From Nonomuraea longispora (GTDB lineage Bacteria > Actinomycetota > Actinomycetes > Streptosporangiales > Streptosporangiaceae): a DNA stretch of 64,000 bases. The notes under the pieces were generated by a model. It did not search any database. It was not told the origin of the DNA and was given only the letters and a program-made list of their open reading frames with translations. The position numbers and the translations under genes are program-made. This document shows, piece after piece, positions 27,642-34,974 of this stretch. The DNA is taken from the NCBI RefSeq assembly GCF_004348345.1, contig NZ_SMJZ01000007.1, positions 1-64,000 on the forward strand, in the 5' to 3' direction. Within the stretch, counting starts at the first letter, position 1; each line of letters opens with the position of its first letter.

Positions 27642-28900
27642 AGAGCGTTGCCGAGATCTGCTCGGATCTGATCAGGTTCGACACCACCAACCCGGGCTCG
27701 GGTGAGCGGCCAGCCGCCGAGTACGTCGCCACCCTGCTGGCCGACGCCGGGCTGGAGCCCGTGGTGTTCGAGTCGGCGCCGAAGCGGACCACCGTCGTCG
27801 CCAGGATCGCCGGCGACTCCCCCGACGCGCTGCTCATCCACGGCCACCTCGACGTCGTGCCCGCCGACCCGGCCGAGTGGCGGATGCATCCGTTCTCCGG
27901 GGAGATCGTGGACGGATGCGTGTACGGACGGGGCGCGGTCGACATGAAGGGCTCGTGCGCGATGACCCTCGCGACCGTGCTCGACCTGGCGGCCCGGGGG
28001 GTGCGTCCGAAGCGGGACCTCGTGCTGGCGTTCCTCGCGGACGAGGAGGCCACGGGCGACTTCGGCTCGCGGCACGCCGTGACCGAGCACCGTGAGCTGT
28101 TCGACGGCGTCACGGAGGCGATCAGCGAGTCGGGCGGCTTCAGCGTGGCCTCCGGCGAGCACCGCGTCTACCCGATCGCGGTGGGCGAGCGCGGCACCGC
28201 CTGGATGACGCTGACCGCGCACGGCGTGGCCGGCCACGGCTCCCGCCCCGCCGTGGACAACCCCGTCGCGACGCTCGCGCACGCCCTGTCGCGGGTGGCC
28301 TCGCACCAGTGGCCGGTGCGCCTGACGCCGCCGGTCGCGGCGCTCATCGAGCACCTGTCGGAGATCACCGGGCAGCGTATCGACCTCGACCGCCTGGACG
28401 AGGAGGCCGCCCGCCTGGGACCGCTCGGCAGCCTGTTCAAGGGCCAGATCCGCAACTCCGCGAACCCGACGATGCTGGACGCCGGCTACAAGGTCAACGT
28501 GGTGCCCTCGACCGCCGGGGCGCACGTGGACGGGCGGTACCTTCCGGGGCTGCGCGAGGAGTTCCTGGAGACCATCGACGCGCTGCTCGGGCCCAAGATC
28601 ACCCGCGAGTTCGTCAACCTGGAGGACGCGCCCGCCGCGCCGTACCCGTCGGTGTTCTTCGACGAGCTGGCGGGCTCGCTCATGGCCGAGGACCCGCTCG
28701 CACGGCCGGTGCCGTACGTGATGGCGGGGGGCACGGACGCGAAGTCGTTCGCGCGGATCGGCATCAAGGGGTACGGCTTCGCACCGCTCATGCTCCGGCC
28801 GGACCTCGACTACTTCGGGATGTTCCACGGCAAGGACGAGCGGGTGCCGGTGGAGGGGCTGGAGTTCGGCACCCGGGTGCTCGCCCGCCTGATCGCCTGA
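27638..28900 (+). CDS. M20 family metallopeptidase (ArgE/DapE-type)
   Basis: 420 aa. Metal-site signatures are present: HGHLDVVP (His and Asp about residues 67-72), GRGAVDMKG (bridging Asp) and DEEATGD (catalytic and ligand Glu). A dimerisation/lid domain occupies the middle (VAGHGSRPAVDNP). M20 enzymes hydrolyse N-acyl amino acids or di- and tripeptides. With the overlapping S9 gene and the C39 gene upstream, it likely finishes peptide breakdown in the cytoplasm. The ATG overlaps the S9 stop by ATGA. Confidence 0.92.
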   Translation: MKSVAEICSDLIRFDTTNPGSGERPAAEYVATLLADAGLEPVVFESAPKRTTVVARIAGDSPDALLIHGHLDVVPADPAEWRMHPFSGEIVDGCVYGRGAVDMKGSCAMTLATVLDLAARGVRPKRDLVLAFLADEEATGDFGSRHAVTEHRELFDGVTEAISESGGFSVASGEHRVYPIAVGERGTAWMTLTAHGVAGHGSRPAVDNPVATLAHALSRVASHQWPVRLTPPVAALIEHLSEITGQRIDLDRLDEEAARLGPLGSLFKGQIRNSANPTMLDAGYKVNVVPSTAGAHVDGRYLPGLREEFLETIDALLGPKITREFVNLEDAPAAPYPSVFFDELAGSLMAEDPLARPVPYVMAGGTDAKSFARIGIKGYGFAPLMLRPDLDYFGMFHGKDERVPVEGLEFGTRVLARLIA

Positions 28901-28920
28901 GCCGCCCGGCGCGCCCCTCC

Positions 28921-28958
28921 CCTGAGCCCAGGCGGCGTGACGGAGCCGCCGGCTCAGG
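28921..28958. terminator. Two-part hairpin between convergent genes
   Basis: CCTGAGCC (28921-28928) pairs with GGCTCAGG (28951-28958), and an inner GGCGGC/GCCGCC stem extends it. It lies between the convergent M20 and DUF427 genes and reaches into the DUF427 stop. Confidence 0.65.
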
Positions 28959-29697
28959 CGAACTTGGTCTTGGGACGCTCCTGCAGTTCACCGTCGAGGT
29001 AGATGTCGAGCTTCTCGTCGTAGAAGGCGACCAGCCCGGCGATCCGCTCGCTCTCGGGCAGCGGTGTCCGGTAGGACCAGGCGAGGTCCTCCTTGCCGTT
29101 GACCGACCAGTATTCGGCCGACCCCTTGTACGGGCAGTGCGTGACCGTGCCGGTGGGCTCCAGCAGGTCGAGCCGCACGTCCGGCTTCGGCAGGTAGTAA
29201 CGGGCCGGCAGCCCCGTCTCGAAGAGGATGTGCGGGCTGCGGGAGTCGGCCACGGTCACCCCGTCGACCTCGACGCGCACGTGCCGCGAGCTCGGCAGGA
29301 TGTCCACCCGCGTGTACGGGTCGCGCGGGTGGAAGAAGACCTCCTCGTCCTCCTCGAACCAGGCGTCCATGGCGTCCCACTCGAAGCGCACGTGGCCGCG
29401 GATCTCCTCCAGCGGAGAGTCGCGGTAGACCAGCGCCGCGCCGGGAGCCTCCTTGGCGCCCGCGGTGACCGTGTGCACAAGGCCGTCGCCCCTGCTCGGC
29501 GAGTGCCCGACCGTGCCGGCCGGCTTGAGTGCCGACTCGTCGACGTCCGCCAGCGGGAAGTAGTAGGCCGGATAGTAGGGGACCTCCCACACCAGCAGGG
29601 CGGAGGTGGTGTCGGCCACCGCCCGGCCTCCGAGGTAGGTCCGCACCCGTTTGGCCGTGCGCTCGACGCGTACCCGGCCGCGTTTCGTGGCATCCAT
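28954..29697 (-). CDS. Tandem DUF427 domain protein
   Basis: 247 aa made of two similar DUF427 units (about 5-110 and 120-240). Both carry the pattern of a basic RVRVE strand, a VADT/VADS-x-A/P turn, LL/ILFET-L-ARYY and a YKG/CPYKG-type segment. DUF427 proteins are small cytoplasmic beta-barrel proteins of unknown function, widespread in actinobacteria. The start at 29697 (MDATKRG) is favoured over one 24 bp upstream because conservation of the repeated unit begins there. It is not obviously in an operon: the PAP2-like gene ends 51 bp upstream on the same strand. Confidence 0.85.
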   Translation of the reverse strand: MDATKRGRVRVERTAKRVRTYLGGRAVADTTSALLVWEVPYYPAYYFPLADVDESALKPAGTVGHSPSRGDGLVHTVTAGAKEAPGAALVYRDSPLEEIRGHVRFEWDAMDAWFEEDEEVFFHPRDPYTRVDILPSSRHVRVEVDGVTVADSRSPHILFETGLPARYYLPKPDVRLDLLEPTGTVTHCPYKGSAEYWSVNGKEDLAWSYRTPLPESERIAGLVAFYDEKLDIYLDGELQERPKTKFA

Positions 29698-29748
29698 GCT
29701 GGCGGCAACCGCCGCGCGCACGCCCCTATTCCGTGCTCATGCCGTTGG

Positions 29749-30348
29749 TCACCCCAGTGGGAATCCCAGCCCGAACGCGGCCAGCGTGGCCCACGTCACC
29801 AGCACCCCCACCGCCGTGCCCGCCACCACCTGCGCCCAGGTGTGGTGCGTCAGGCGCACCCTGGCCCAGCACACCAGCGCCACGACGGCGGCCCCGGCGA
29901 CGGCGGCCGGCCAAAAGGGCAGCACGTGCGCGACCACCACCACCGTGCCCGCGCAGACGGCGGCGTGGAAGGAGATCTTCCAGCGCAGCGTGATCGGCAC
30001 GGTCACCGCCAGCGCGGCCAGCATCGCGGTCACGGTGGCGACGAGCAGCCTCGGCGCGCCCACGACGACCAGCAGCGCCAGTGCCACCAGCACCGCCGCC
30101 ACCGCGGCCAGCAACGGGCGGGTACGGCGGGCGCGGTCGACGATGTGGTGCGAGTCGAGCCGCCCCGAGCGCACGCCGATCGCGATCACCGCCGCCGGCA
30201 CGCCACCGCAGAACGCCGAGGCGACCAGGCCCCACGCCGCGCCGCTCCAACCCTGCGCGAGCAGGCCCACGACCGGCGGCATGACGATGACCAGCACCTG
30301 CGGTGCCAGCAGGTTGGTCACCTGTCTCGCCACGAGGTCACCCGTCAT
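29749..30348 (-). CDS. PAP2-like membrane phosphatase-fold protein
   Basis: 199 aa with about six hydrophobic helices. The segment KISFHAAVCAG followed by RVRLTHHTWAQVVAG corresponds to PAP2 motifs 2-3, usually SGH and S-R-x5-H-x3-D. The final Asp is replaced by Gln and the motifs are loose, so catalysis is uncertain. PAP2 enzymes dephosphorylate prenyl or lipid phosphates in the membrane. The start MTGDLVARQ at 30348 is chosen over a longer frame reading into GC-rich intergenic DNA. The 193 bp upstream, to the cytidylyltransferase-like gene, hold only GC-rich sequence. Confidence 0.7.
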   Translation of the reverse strand: MTGDLVARQVTNLLAPQVLVIVMPPVVGLLAQGWSGAAWGLVASAFCGGVPAAVIAIGVRSGRLDSHHIVDRARRTRPLLAAVAAVLVALALLVVVGAPRLLVATVTAMLAALAVTVPITLRWKISFHAAVCAGTVVVVAHVLPFWPAAVAGAAVVALVCWARVRLTHHTWAQVVAGTAVGVLVTWATLAAFGLGFPLG

Positions 30349-30541
30349 GACAGCCAAGGTTACGCGATCATGGCCCACGGCCCCCGCGACATGCCTGGAC
30401 CAGCGCCCGGCCCGAGCGCCCCGCCGGACCCCAACGGGTGTCCGGCCGGGCGGTGTCCGGCCCCTGGCGCCGCCCCCAAACCTGTCCGGCACCGCCTCGT
30501 ACGGCGTGCACGGCAGGGTCCGGCGGCCCCGCGACCGGTGG

Positions 30542-31009
30542 TCAGCCCTTGCCCGCCGCGTTGACGATGCGGGTGGTCGAGCGGCCGGGGACGGCGTCCA
30601 TCTCCCAGCACTCCGTCCCCAGGATCGCCGCCGCGGCCGCCCGCGCGCCCGCGTGCGGGTCGCCCTTCGTGTGCGCCAGCGCGCCCGGCCGCATCGGGGC
30701 GAGCAGGTCGATGTAGTCCTCAGGACCGTGGGCCTCGGGCGGCCCCGTCACGATGAACACCCCGGTCACGAAGCGCAGCGCCGCCAGCACCTCGGCGCGT
30801 TCGGCCGCCGGGTTGAGCGGACGGCTCGGGCCTTTCCACGCCCGCACCCGCGGATCGTCCTCGACGCCGACGACCAGCGGCAGGCCGCGTTCGGCCACCG
30901 CCCCCAGATAGCGCACATGACCCACGTGCAGGATGTCGAAGACGCCGGTCACGACCGCCGCGCCCGGCCGGTCGAACGGCCGCACCCAGACGGCCTCCAG
31001 GCTGCTCAC
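30542..31009 (-). CDS. Cytidylyltransferase-fold nucleotidyltransferase
   Basis: 155 aa. It contains the nucleotidyltransferase HxGH signature in GVFDILHVGHVRYL and the downstream AERAEVLAALRFV block. This resembles the HldE/RfaE C-terminal domain and glycerol-3-phosphate cytidylyltransferases, which join a nucleotide to a sugar- or polyol-phosphate. The final ISSTEKI-type motif is replaced by PGRSTTRIV, which fits the RfaE-like group. The GTG start at 31009 is set by GAGGAGG 5 nt upstream. The exact substrate is unknown, and no sugar-phosphate genes are adjacent. Confidence 0.82.
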   Translation of the reverse strand: MSSLEAVWVRPFDRPGAAVVTGVFDILHVGHVRYLGAVAERGLPLVVGVEDDPRVRAWKGPSRPLNPAAERAEVLAALRFVTGVFIVTGPPEAHGPEDYIDLLAPMRPGALAHTKGDPHAGARAAAAAILGTECWEMDAVPGRSTTRIVNAAGKG

Positions 31010-31192
31010 GCCACCTCCTCGCACGCTCCCGCTCCCCCCGGGGTCTGGACGACTCGTCGATCGCAGCGTACTCGGTCGCCGCGGGACACAGCGCAGGCGA
31101 CCTTGGGAAAGCCCATTCCTACCTTTTCGCGATAATCTCCAGCACCCCTCTGGCGCGTCTCATAAGGTCACCGGATTTTGGGGGAGGTCGCC

Positions 31193-31654
31193 GTGGCACC
31201 GCCGGACTTGCACCGCGTCGATGGGACCGAGGATCGCGATCCGCCCGCCGGGCACGATCTCGTGGCCAGGCTGCCGGGAAGCCCCTCCCAGGTGTCCAGG
31301 GCCAGAAGCCTCGTGACGGACGCGCTCGGCCGCGACCACCCGCTCCACGACGACGTCGTGCTGCTCACCAGCGAACTGGCCACGAACGCGGTGCTGCACA
31401 GCCGGTCCGGCGCCGGAGGGTCGTTCACGGTGACCGTGACGCGCTCGGACACGCTGGTGCGGGTGTTCGTGGCGGACGCGGGGTCGGAGGGGCCTCCGTG
31501 CGTGTGCCGTACGAGTGCGCAGGCGACCAGCGGCCGGGGGCTGCCGCTGATCGAGGCGCTCAGCCACCGCTGGGGCTTCACCCGCGAGGACGGATCGACG
31601 ACCGTCTGGTTCGAGCTGCTCCAGGGCCGCGTGGCCGCGGGGCTCGCCGTCTAG
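31193..31654 (+). CDS. RsbW-like ATP-binding (anti-sigma factor-type) protein
   Basis: 153 aa GHKL/HATPase domain protein. The N-box is ELATNAVLHS, the G1-type motif is VADAGSE, and a GRGLPLIEALS segment forms the G2/lid region. Stand-alone proteins like this are usually anti-sigma or anti-anti-sigma kinases (SpoIIAB/RsbW class), abundant in actinomycetes. GGGGGAGG at 31180-31187 sets the GTG start at 31193; the TTG upstream overlaps this ribosome site. No partner sigma or antagonist gene is adjacent. Confidence 0.87.
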   Translation: MAPPDLHRVDGTEDRDPPAGHDLVARLPGSPSQVSRARSLVTDALGRDHPLHDDVVLLTSELATNAVLHSRSGAGGSFTVTVTRSDTLVRVFVADAGSEGPPCVCRTSAQATSGRGLPLIEALSHRWGFTREDGSTTVWFELLQGRVAAGLAV

Positions 31655-31676
31655 GCCCGCTTTTGGAACGATCCCC

Positions 31677-32483
31677 TCAGTCTCCGGGGAGGCCGGGGTG
31701 GAGCTGCCAGACGAATTCGAGCCAGGGCGGCGCCACCGTCATGAAGTGCTGCCAGCTCCCCGGTTCCGCGTCGCGGTCGTCACCGCGGACCTCGGAGAGG
31801 AGCCTCAGCACGAAGCCCTCCCCGGTCAGGCCGCCGACGATCCGGCCCAACGTCTGTGTGTACTCCCTCGGCGCGGGGACGGCACGGCCCGGCGGTGTGC
31901 GGTCGTAGACCCACTCCTGGTCGGGATAGCTGGTCATGACCTCGTCGGCGTAGGGCTGCCTCAGCGTGTAGCCCTCGCCGTTCCACGACTCGTGGGTGAG
32001 CCCGGCGAAGAACGGGTTGGCGCACATCAGGTAGTAGTGGCCGCCCGCGGCGACGACGCGCGCGACCTCGCGGAAGACGATCCGGGAGTCGGGGACGAAC
32101 GTCAGCGAGTACGGGTGCCAGACCAGGTCGAACGACGCGTCACCGAGGACCGACAGGTCCCGCATGTCCCCCTGGACGGTGCTGATGTCGACGCCGTGGT
32201 GCTCGGCGGCCGAGCGATCACGCGCCAGTTGCCCCGAGGAGATGTCGAGCACCGTCACGTCGGCTCCGAGCAGGGCGAAGGCCGCGGACTGCTGCCCGCC
32301 TCCCCCCGCCAGGCAGAGCACCTTCCTGCCCGCGAGGTCGCCGGGAAGGCCCAGCCGCTCCAGGCCCAGATAGGCGCGGGCCTTCTCCGCGTCCAGGCCG
32401 AGCATGGGCCGGGTGAACAAGGCATCCGCCTCCACCAGGGCTTCCCAGCGTTCCCGGTTGTAGCGGTGGACGTCGTCCTGCAT
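31677..32483 (-). CDS. SAM-dependent class I methyltransferase
   Basis: 268 aa. It shows the Rossmann motif I VLCLAGGGGQQSAAFALLGADVTVLDIS and a post-II region FDLVWHPYSLTFVPD. The N-terminal YNRERWEALVEADALF pattern matches actinobacterial class I methyltransferases acting on small molecules or of unknown substrate. The Gly-rich motif reads GGGGQQS. The start MQDDVHRY at 32483 is preferred; a GTG three codons upstream is possible. It follows the LuxR-type gene on the same strand with 41 bp between them. Confidence 0.88.
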   Translation of the reverse strand: MQDDVHRYNRERWEALVEADALFTRPMLGLDAEKARAYLGLERLGLPGDLAGRKVLCLAGGGGQQSAAFALLGADVTVLDISSGQLARDRSAAEHHGVDISTVQGDMRDLSVLGDASFDLVWHPYSLTFVPDSRIVFREVARVVAAGGHYYLMCANPFFAGLTHESWNGEGYTLRQPYADEVMTSYPDQEWVYDRTPPGRAVPAPREYTQTLGRIVGGLTGEGFVLRLLSEVRGDDRDAEPGSWQHFMTVAPPWLEFVWQLHPGLPGD

Positions 32484-32524
32484 GGCGATCACTCTTCCAC
32501 GGCGCCTCGGCGATCGCCACGTTT

Positions 32525-33514
32525 TCACCGCCCGTCCGCGCCCCGCACGTCGAGGCGGCACAACCCCTCGGCGAGTGCCTTGGTGGTGAGCCGGGTGCGG
32601 CTGTCACAACCCAGCTTGGCGAAGATGTGCTCCAGGTGGGTGGTGACCGTGCGGACGCTGAGCACGAGCGCGGCGGCGATCTGCGGATTGGAGTCGCCCG
32701 CGGCCACCCTGGTGAGCACGTCCACCTCCCGGCCCGTGAGGTCGTAGGGCAGCGGGCACGGGCGCTCGGCGGCGACGGCGCCCTGGAGCGCTCCCTGGAA
32801 CCCGACGCCCGCCCTGAGCAGGCGCAGCTCGTGCCACCCACCGGCGCCGTCGAGCCAGAGCCCGTGCCGGCTCAGCTCGCGCGAGTCGATGAACGCGCGG
32901 GCGAATGCGGCCATCGCCGGGTCGCCCCACAGCGCGGGCGAGGTCTCGCGCCCCGGCACCTCGCGGCGGGTGCCGAGCCGGTCGAAGGCGACCGCGCGGA
33001 AGCCGGAAGGCAGTCCCACCGGGTCGATGACGCAGCGGGTCAGGTCGGTGACGTGGGCCAGCATGGGGCTCGCGGCGGCGACGAGCGCCTTCGCACGGCG
33101 CGGGAAGTCGCCGCGGGAGACCAGGTGCAGCAGCCCGGTGTAGCGGCCACCGCCGAGGAACAGCGGCGTGGTCAGCCCGGCCCGCCATCCGTAGGGGGCC
33201 AGATGGCGCCGGAAATAGCGCTCGGTGCCCGGCTCCGGCATGCCGACCGGCGCTCTGGTGGCCAGCGCCCTGCGGTAGGCCTCCAGCCCGGCGTACTCCT
33301 CCGCCGCGTCGCGGTCGATGCGCGCGTGCCCGTCGGACACGACGCTCCGGTGCCGCCCGGTGGCGGGGTCGTAGGCGACGAACTCGTAGGCGTCGAGCGG
33401 GACCACGCGGCGCAGCGCCGCCATCGCGGCGTACGCGCCGCCACCTCCGGCGACCTGGTAGCCGACCTCCGCGAACGACTGCAGCTGGCGGACGTCCAGG
33501 GTGATCTCGGCCAC
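32525..33514 (-). CDS. LuxR-type HTH transcriptional regulator
   Basis: 329 aa. The C-terminal 65 residues are a GerE/LuxR helix-turn-helix (LTGREVDVLTRVAAGDSNPQIAAALVLSVRTVTTHLEHIFAKLGCDSR). The N-terminal roughly 200 residues look like a GAF-type sensing domain (YEFVAYDPATGRHRSVVSDGH). It is likely a small-molecule-responsive regulator of itself or the methyltransferase downstream. The GTG start at 33514 is in an AT-rich patch (TATAAA on the minus strand), probably its promoter. It is divergent from the Thr attenuator region. Confidence 0.87.
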   Translation of the reverse strand: MAEITLDVRQLQSFAEVGYQVAGGGGAYAAMAALRRVVPLDAYEFVAYDPATGRHRSVVSDGHARIDRDAAEEYAGLEAYRRALATRAPVGMPEPGTERYFRRHLAPYGWRAGLTTPLFLGGGRYTGLLHLVSRGDFPRRAKALVAAASPMLAHVTDLTRCVIDPVGLPSGFRAVAFDRLGTRREVPGRETSPALWGDPAMAAFARAFIDSRELSRHGLWLDGAGGWHELRLLRAGVGFQGALQGAVAAERPCPLPYDLTGREVDVLTRVAAGDSNPQIAAALVLSVRTVTTHLEHIFAKLGCDSRTRLTTKALAEGLCRLDVRGADGR

Positions 33515-33595
33515 CGGCTCTTTATATCATTTGCCATTCCTTGAGGTCGGCTTGAAGGATTTCTTCGCGCCGCCCCCGGATGTTACGGTGATCGC

Positions 33596-33646
33596 ATGCA
33601 GCGCGCACTCGTCACGACGACGCCGGACCTCGTCCAGGCGCGCTGA
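33596..33646 (+). CDS. Threonine-rich leader peptide (16 aa)
   Basis: A short ORF reading MQRALVTTTPDLVQAR. It has GGTGA four nt upstream of its ATG and three consecutive Thr codons (ACG x3, 33614-33622) followed by Pro. It lies 64 bp before a threonyl-tRNA synthetase gene. This is the layout of an amino-acid attenuation leader: ribosome stalling at the Thr codons would report low charged tRNA-Thr. Confidence 0.8.
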   Translation: MQRALVTTTPDLVQAR

Positions 33647-33658
33647 TTCCATGCTCCC

Positions 33659-33690
33659 GGGCGAACGCCCGGGAACACGGTCGTTCGCCC
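33659..33690 (+). terminator. Attenuator terminator hairpin of the ThrRS gene
   Basis: A 9-bp perfect stem with a 14-nt loop followed by TTTCC, 20 bp before the synthetase ATG. It is the conditional terminator of the attenuator. Confidence 0.7.
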
Positions 33691-33710
33691 TTTCCACGCA
33701 AAGGACGATC

Positions 33711-34886
33711 ATGAACGACCACCGCAGGCTCGGCCGCGAGCTGGGCATCTTCGACACCGACCCGCTGATCGGCTCCGGCCTGCCCTGCTGGCTGCCGGCG
33801 GGCGCGGCCGTGCGCAAGGCCATCGAGGACTACGTGTACGAGCTCGAACGCCGCAACGGCTACCAGCACGTCAACTCCCCCGTGCTCGGCAAGCGGGAGC
33901 TGTACGAACGATCAGGGCACTGGGCCCACTACGCCGACGACATGTTCCCGCCCATGAACGTCGGCGGCGAGGAGTTCGTGCTGCGGCCCAGCCTGTGCCC
34001 GCATCACGCGCTCATCTACCGTTCGCGCGGGCGCAGCCGCCGGGAGCTGCCGCTGCGCCTGGCGGAGCTGGGCGGGATGTACCGCTCGGAGTTGTCCGGC
34101 GTGCTCGGCGGGCTGACCAGGGTGCGCGCCATCCAGCTCAATGACGGCCACATCTTCTGCGCTCCCGAGCAGGCTGCCGCCGAGGTGTCGGCCTCGCTCG
34201 ACCTGATCGAGGCCGCGCACGCGCAGCTCGGCATCCGGGCCGCCCGCTACCGGCTGTCGCTGCGCGGCGACGGCGGCAAGTTCGTGGACGACCCCGCCAT
34301 GTGGGCCCGGTCGGAGGCGGTGCTGCGCGAGGTGCTGAAGGAGCGCGGGCGCGACTACGACGAGGAGCGGGGCGAGGGCGCCTTCTACGGGCCGAAGATC
34401 GACATACAGATCACCGACCCGGCGGGCCGCGAGTCCACCCTGTCCACCGTCCAGGTCGACTACTTCCAACCCGGGCGCTTCGACCTGAGCTACGCCGGCG
34501 GCGAGCGGCCCGTCATGGTGCACCGCAGCGTCGTGGGCGGCATCGAGCGCCTGGTCGCGCACCTCATCGAGGCGCACGGCGGCGCGTTCCCCGCCTGGCT
34601 GGCGCCCGTGCAGGCGGTGGTGCTGCCGCTGTCCGACACCGAGCTGCCCGCCGCCGAGTCGGTGCTGCGGCGCTGCCTGGCCGCCGGGCTGCGGGCGGAG
34701 CTGGCGCCGGCCGGCCGGGGCAGTCTCGGGGCGCGGATCCGGGCGCACCGGCTGGTGCCGTACCAGCTCGTCGTGGGGCCGCGGGAGGCGGCCGGCGGCG
34801 GGGTCGCGGTGCGGCGGCGGGACGGCAGCCAGGCCGGTGACGTGCCCGTCGAGCAGCTCGCGGCAGGTTCGCGCCCCTTGTACTGA
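33711..34886 (+). CDS. Threonyl-tRNA synthetase lacking TGS and editing domains
   Basis: 391 aa, against about 640-690 for full ThrRS. It begins at the catalytic core (DHRRLGRELGIFD) and holds class II motifs 1-3. The zinc ligands are Cys in RPSLCPHH, His in NDGHIFC and His in VMVHRSVVGG. A C-terminal anticodon-binding domain follows (about 300-385). The N-terminal TGS and the post-transfer editing domain are missing, so mischarged Ser-tRNA-Thr could not be cleared in cis. Such short paralogues can back up the housekeeping ThrRS or resist ThrRS inhibitors. AAAGGA precedes the ATG. Expression is predicted to be controlled by the Thr attenuator directly upstream. Confidence 0.9.
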   Translation: MNDHRRLGRELGIFDTDPLIGSGLPCWLPAGAAVRKAIEDYVYELERRNGYQHVNSPVLGKRELYERSGHWAHYADDMFPPMNVGGEEFVLRPSLCPHHALIYRSRGRSRRELPLRLAELGGMYRSELSGVLGGLTRVRAIQLNDGHIFCAPEQAAAEVSASLDLIEAAHAQLGIRAARYRLSLRGDGGKFVDDPAMWARSEAVLREVLKERGRDYDEERGEGAFYGPKIDIQITDPAGRESTLSTVQVDYFQPGRFDLSYAGGERPVMVHRSVVGGIERLVAHLIEAHGGAFPAWLAPVQAVVLPLSDTELPAAESVLRRCLAAGLRAELAPAGRGSLGARIRAHRLVPYQLVVGPREAAGGGVAVRRRDGSQAGDVPVEQLAAGSRPLY

Positions 34887-34974
34887 TAACGGAAACCAAA
34901 TAGGTAACGGCCTCTTCCCAGATCAACTAAGGGGCTCGTAAAGTCCCTGCAACGCGCCGTGTCGGGAGGACGAC

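Larger units (their letters stand above)
33596..33690 (+). promoter_or_regulatory. Threonine attenuator: mutually exclusive hairpins
   Basis: Hairpin 1 pairs CAGCGCGC (33599-33606) with GCGCGCTG (33638-33645) across the Thr codons. A middle hairpin pairs 33655-33663 with 33666-33674. The terminator hairpin pairs GGGCGAACG (33659-33667) with CGTTCGCCC (33682-33690), followed by TTT. The last two share bases and exclude each other. A ribosome stalled at the Thr codons would cover the first arm and favour read-through. Confidence 0.75.

Noticed and set aside
30349-30541. Structured RNA in the GC-rich gap before the PAP2-like gene
   Set aside because: Only generic GC-rich stems; no recognisable riboswitch or RNA family pattern.
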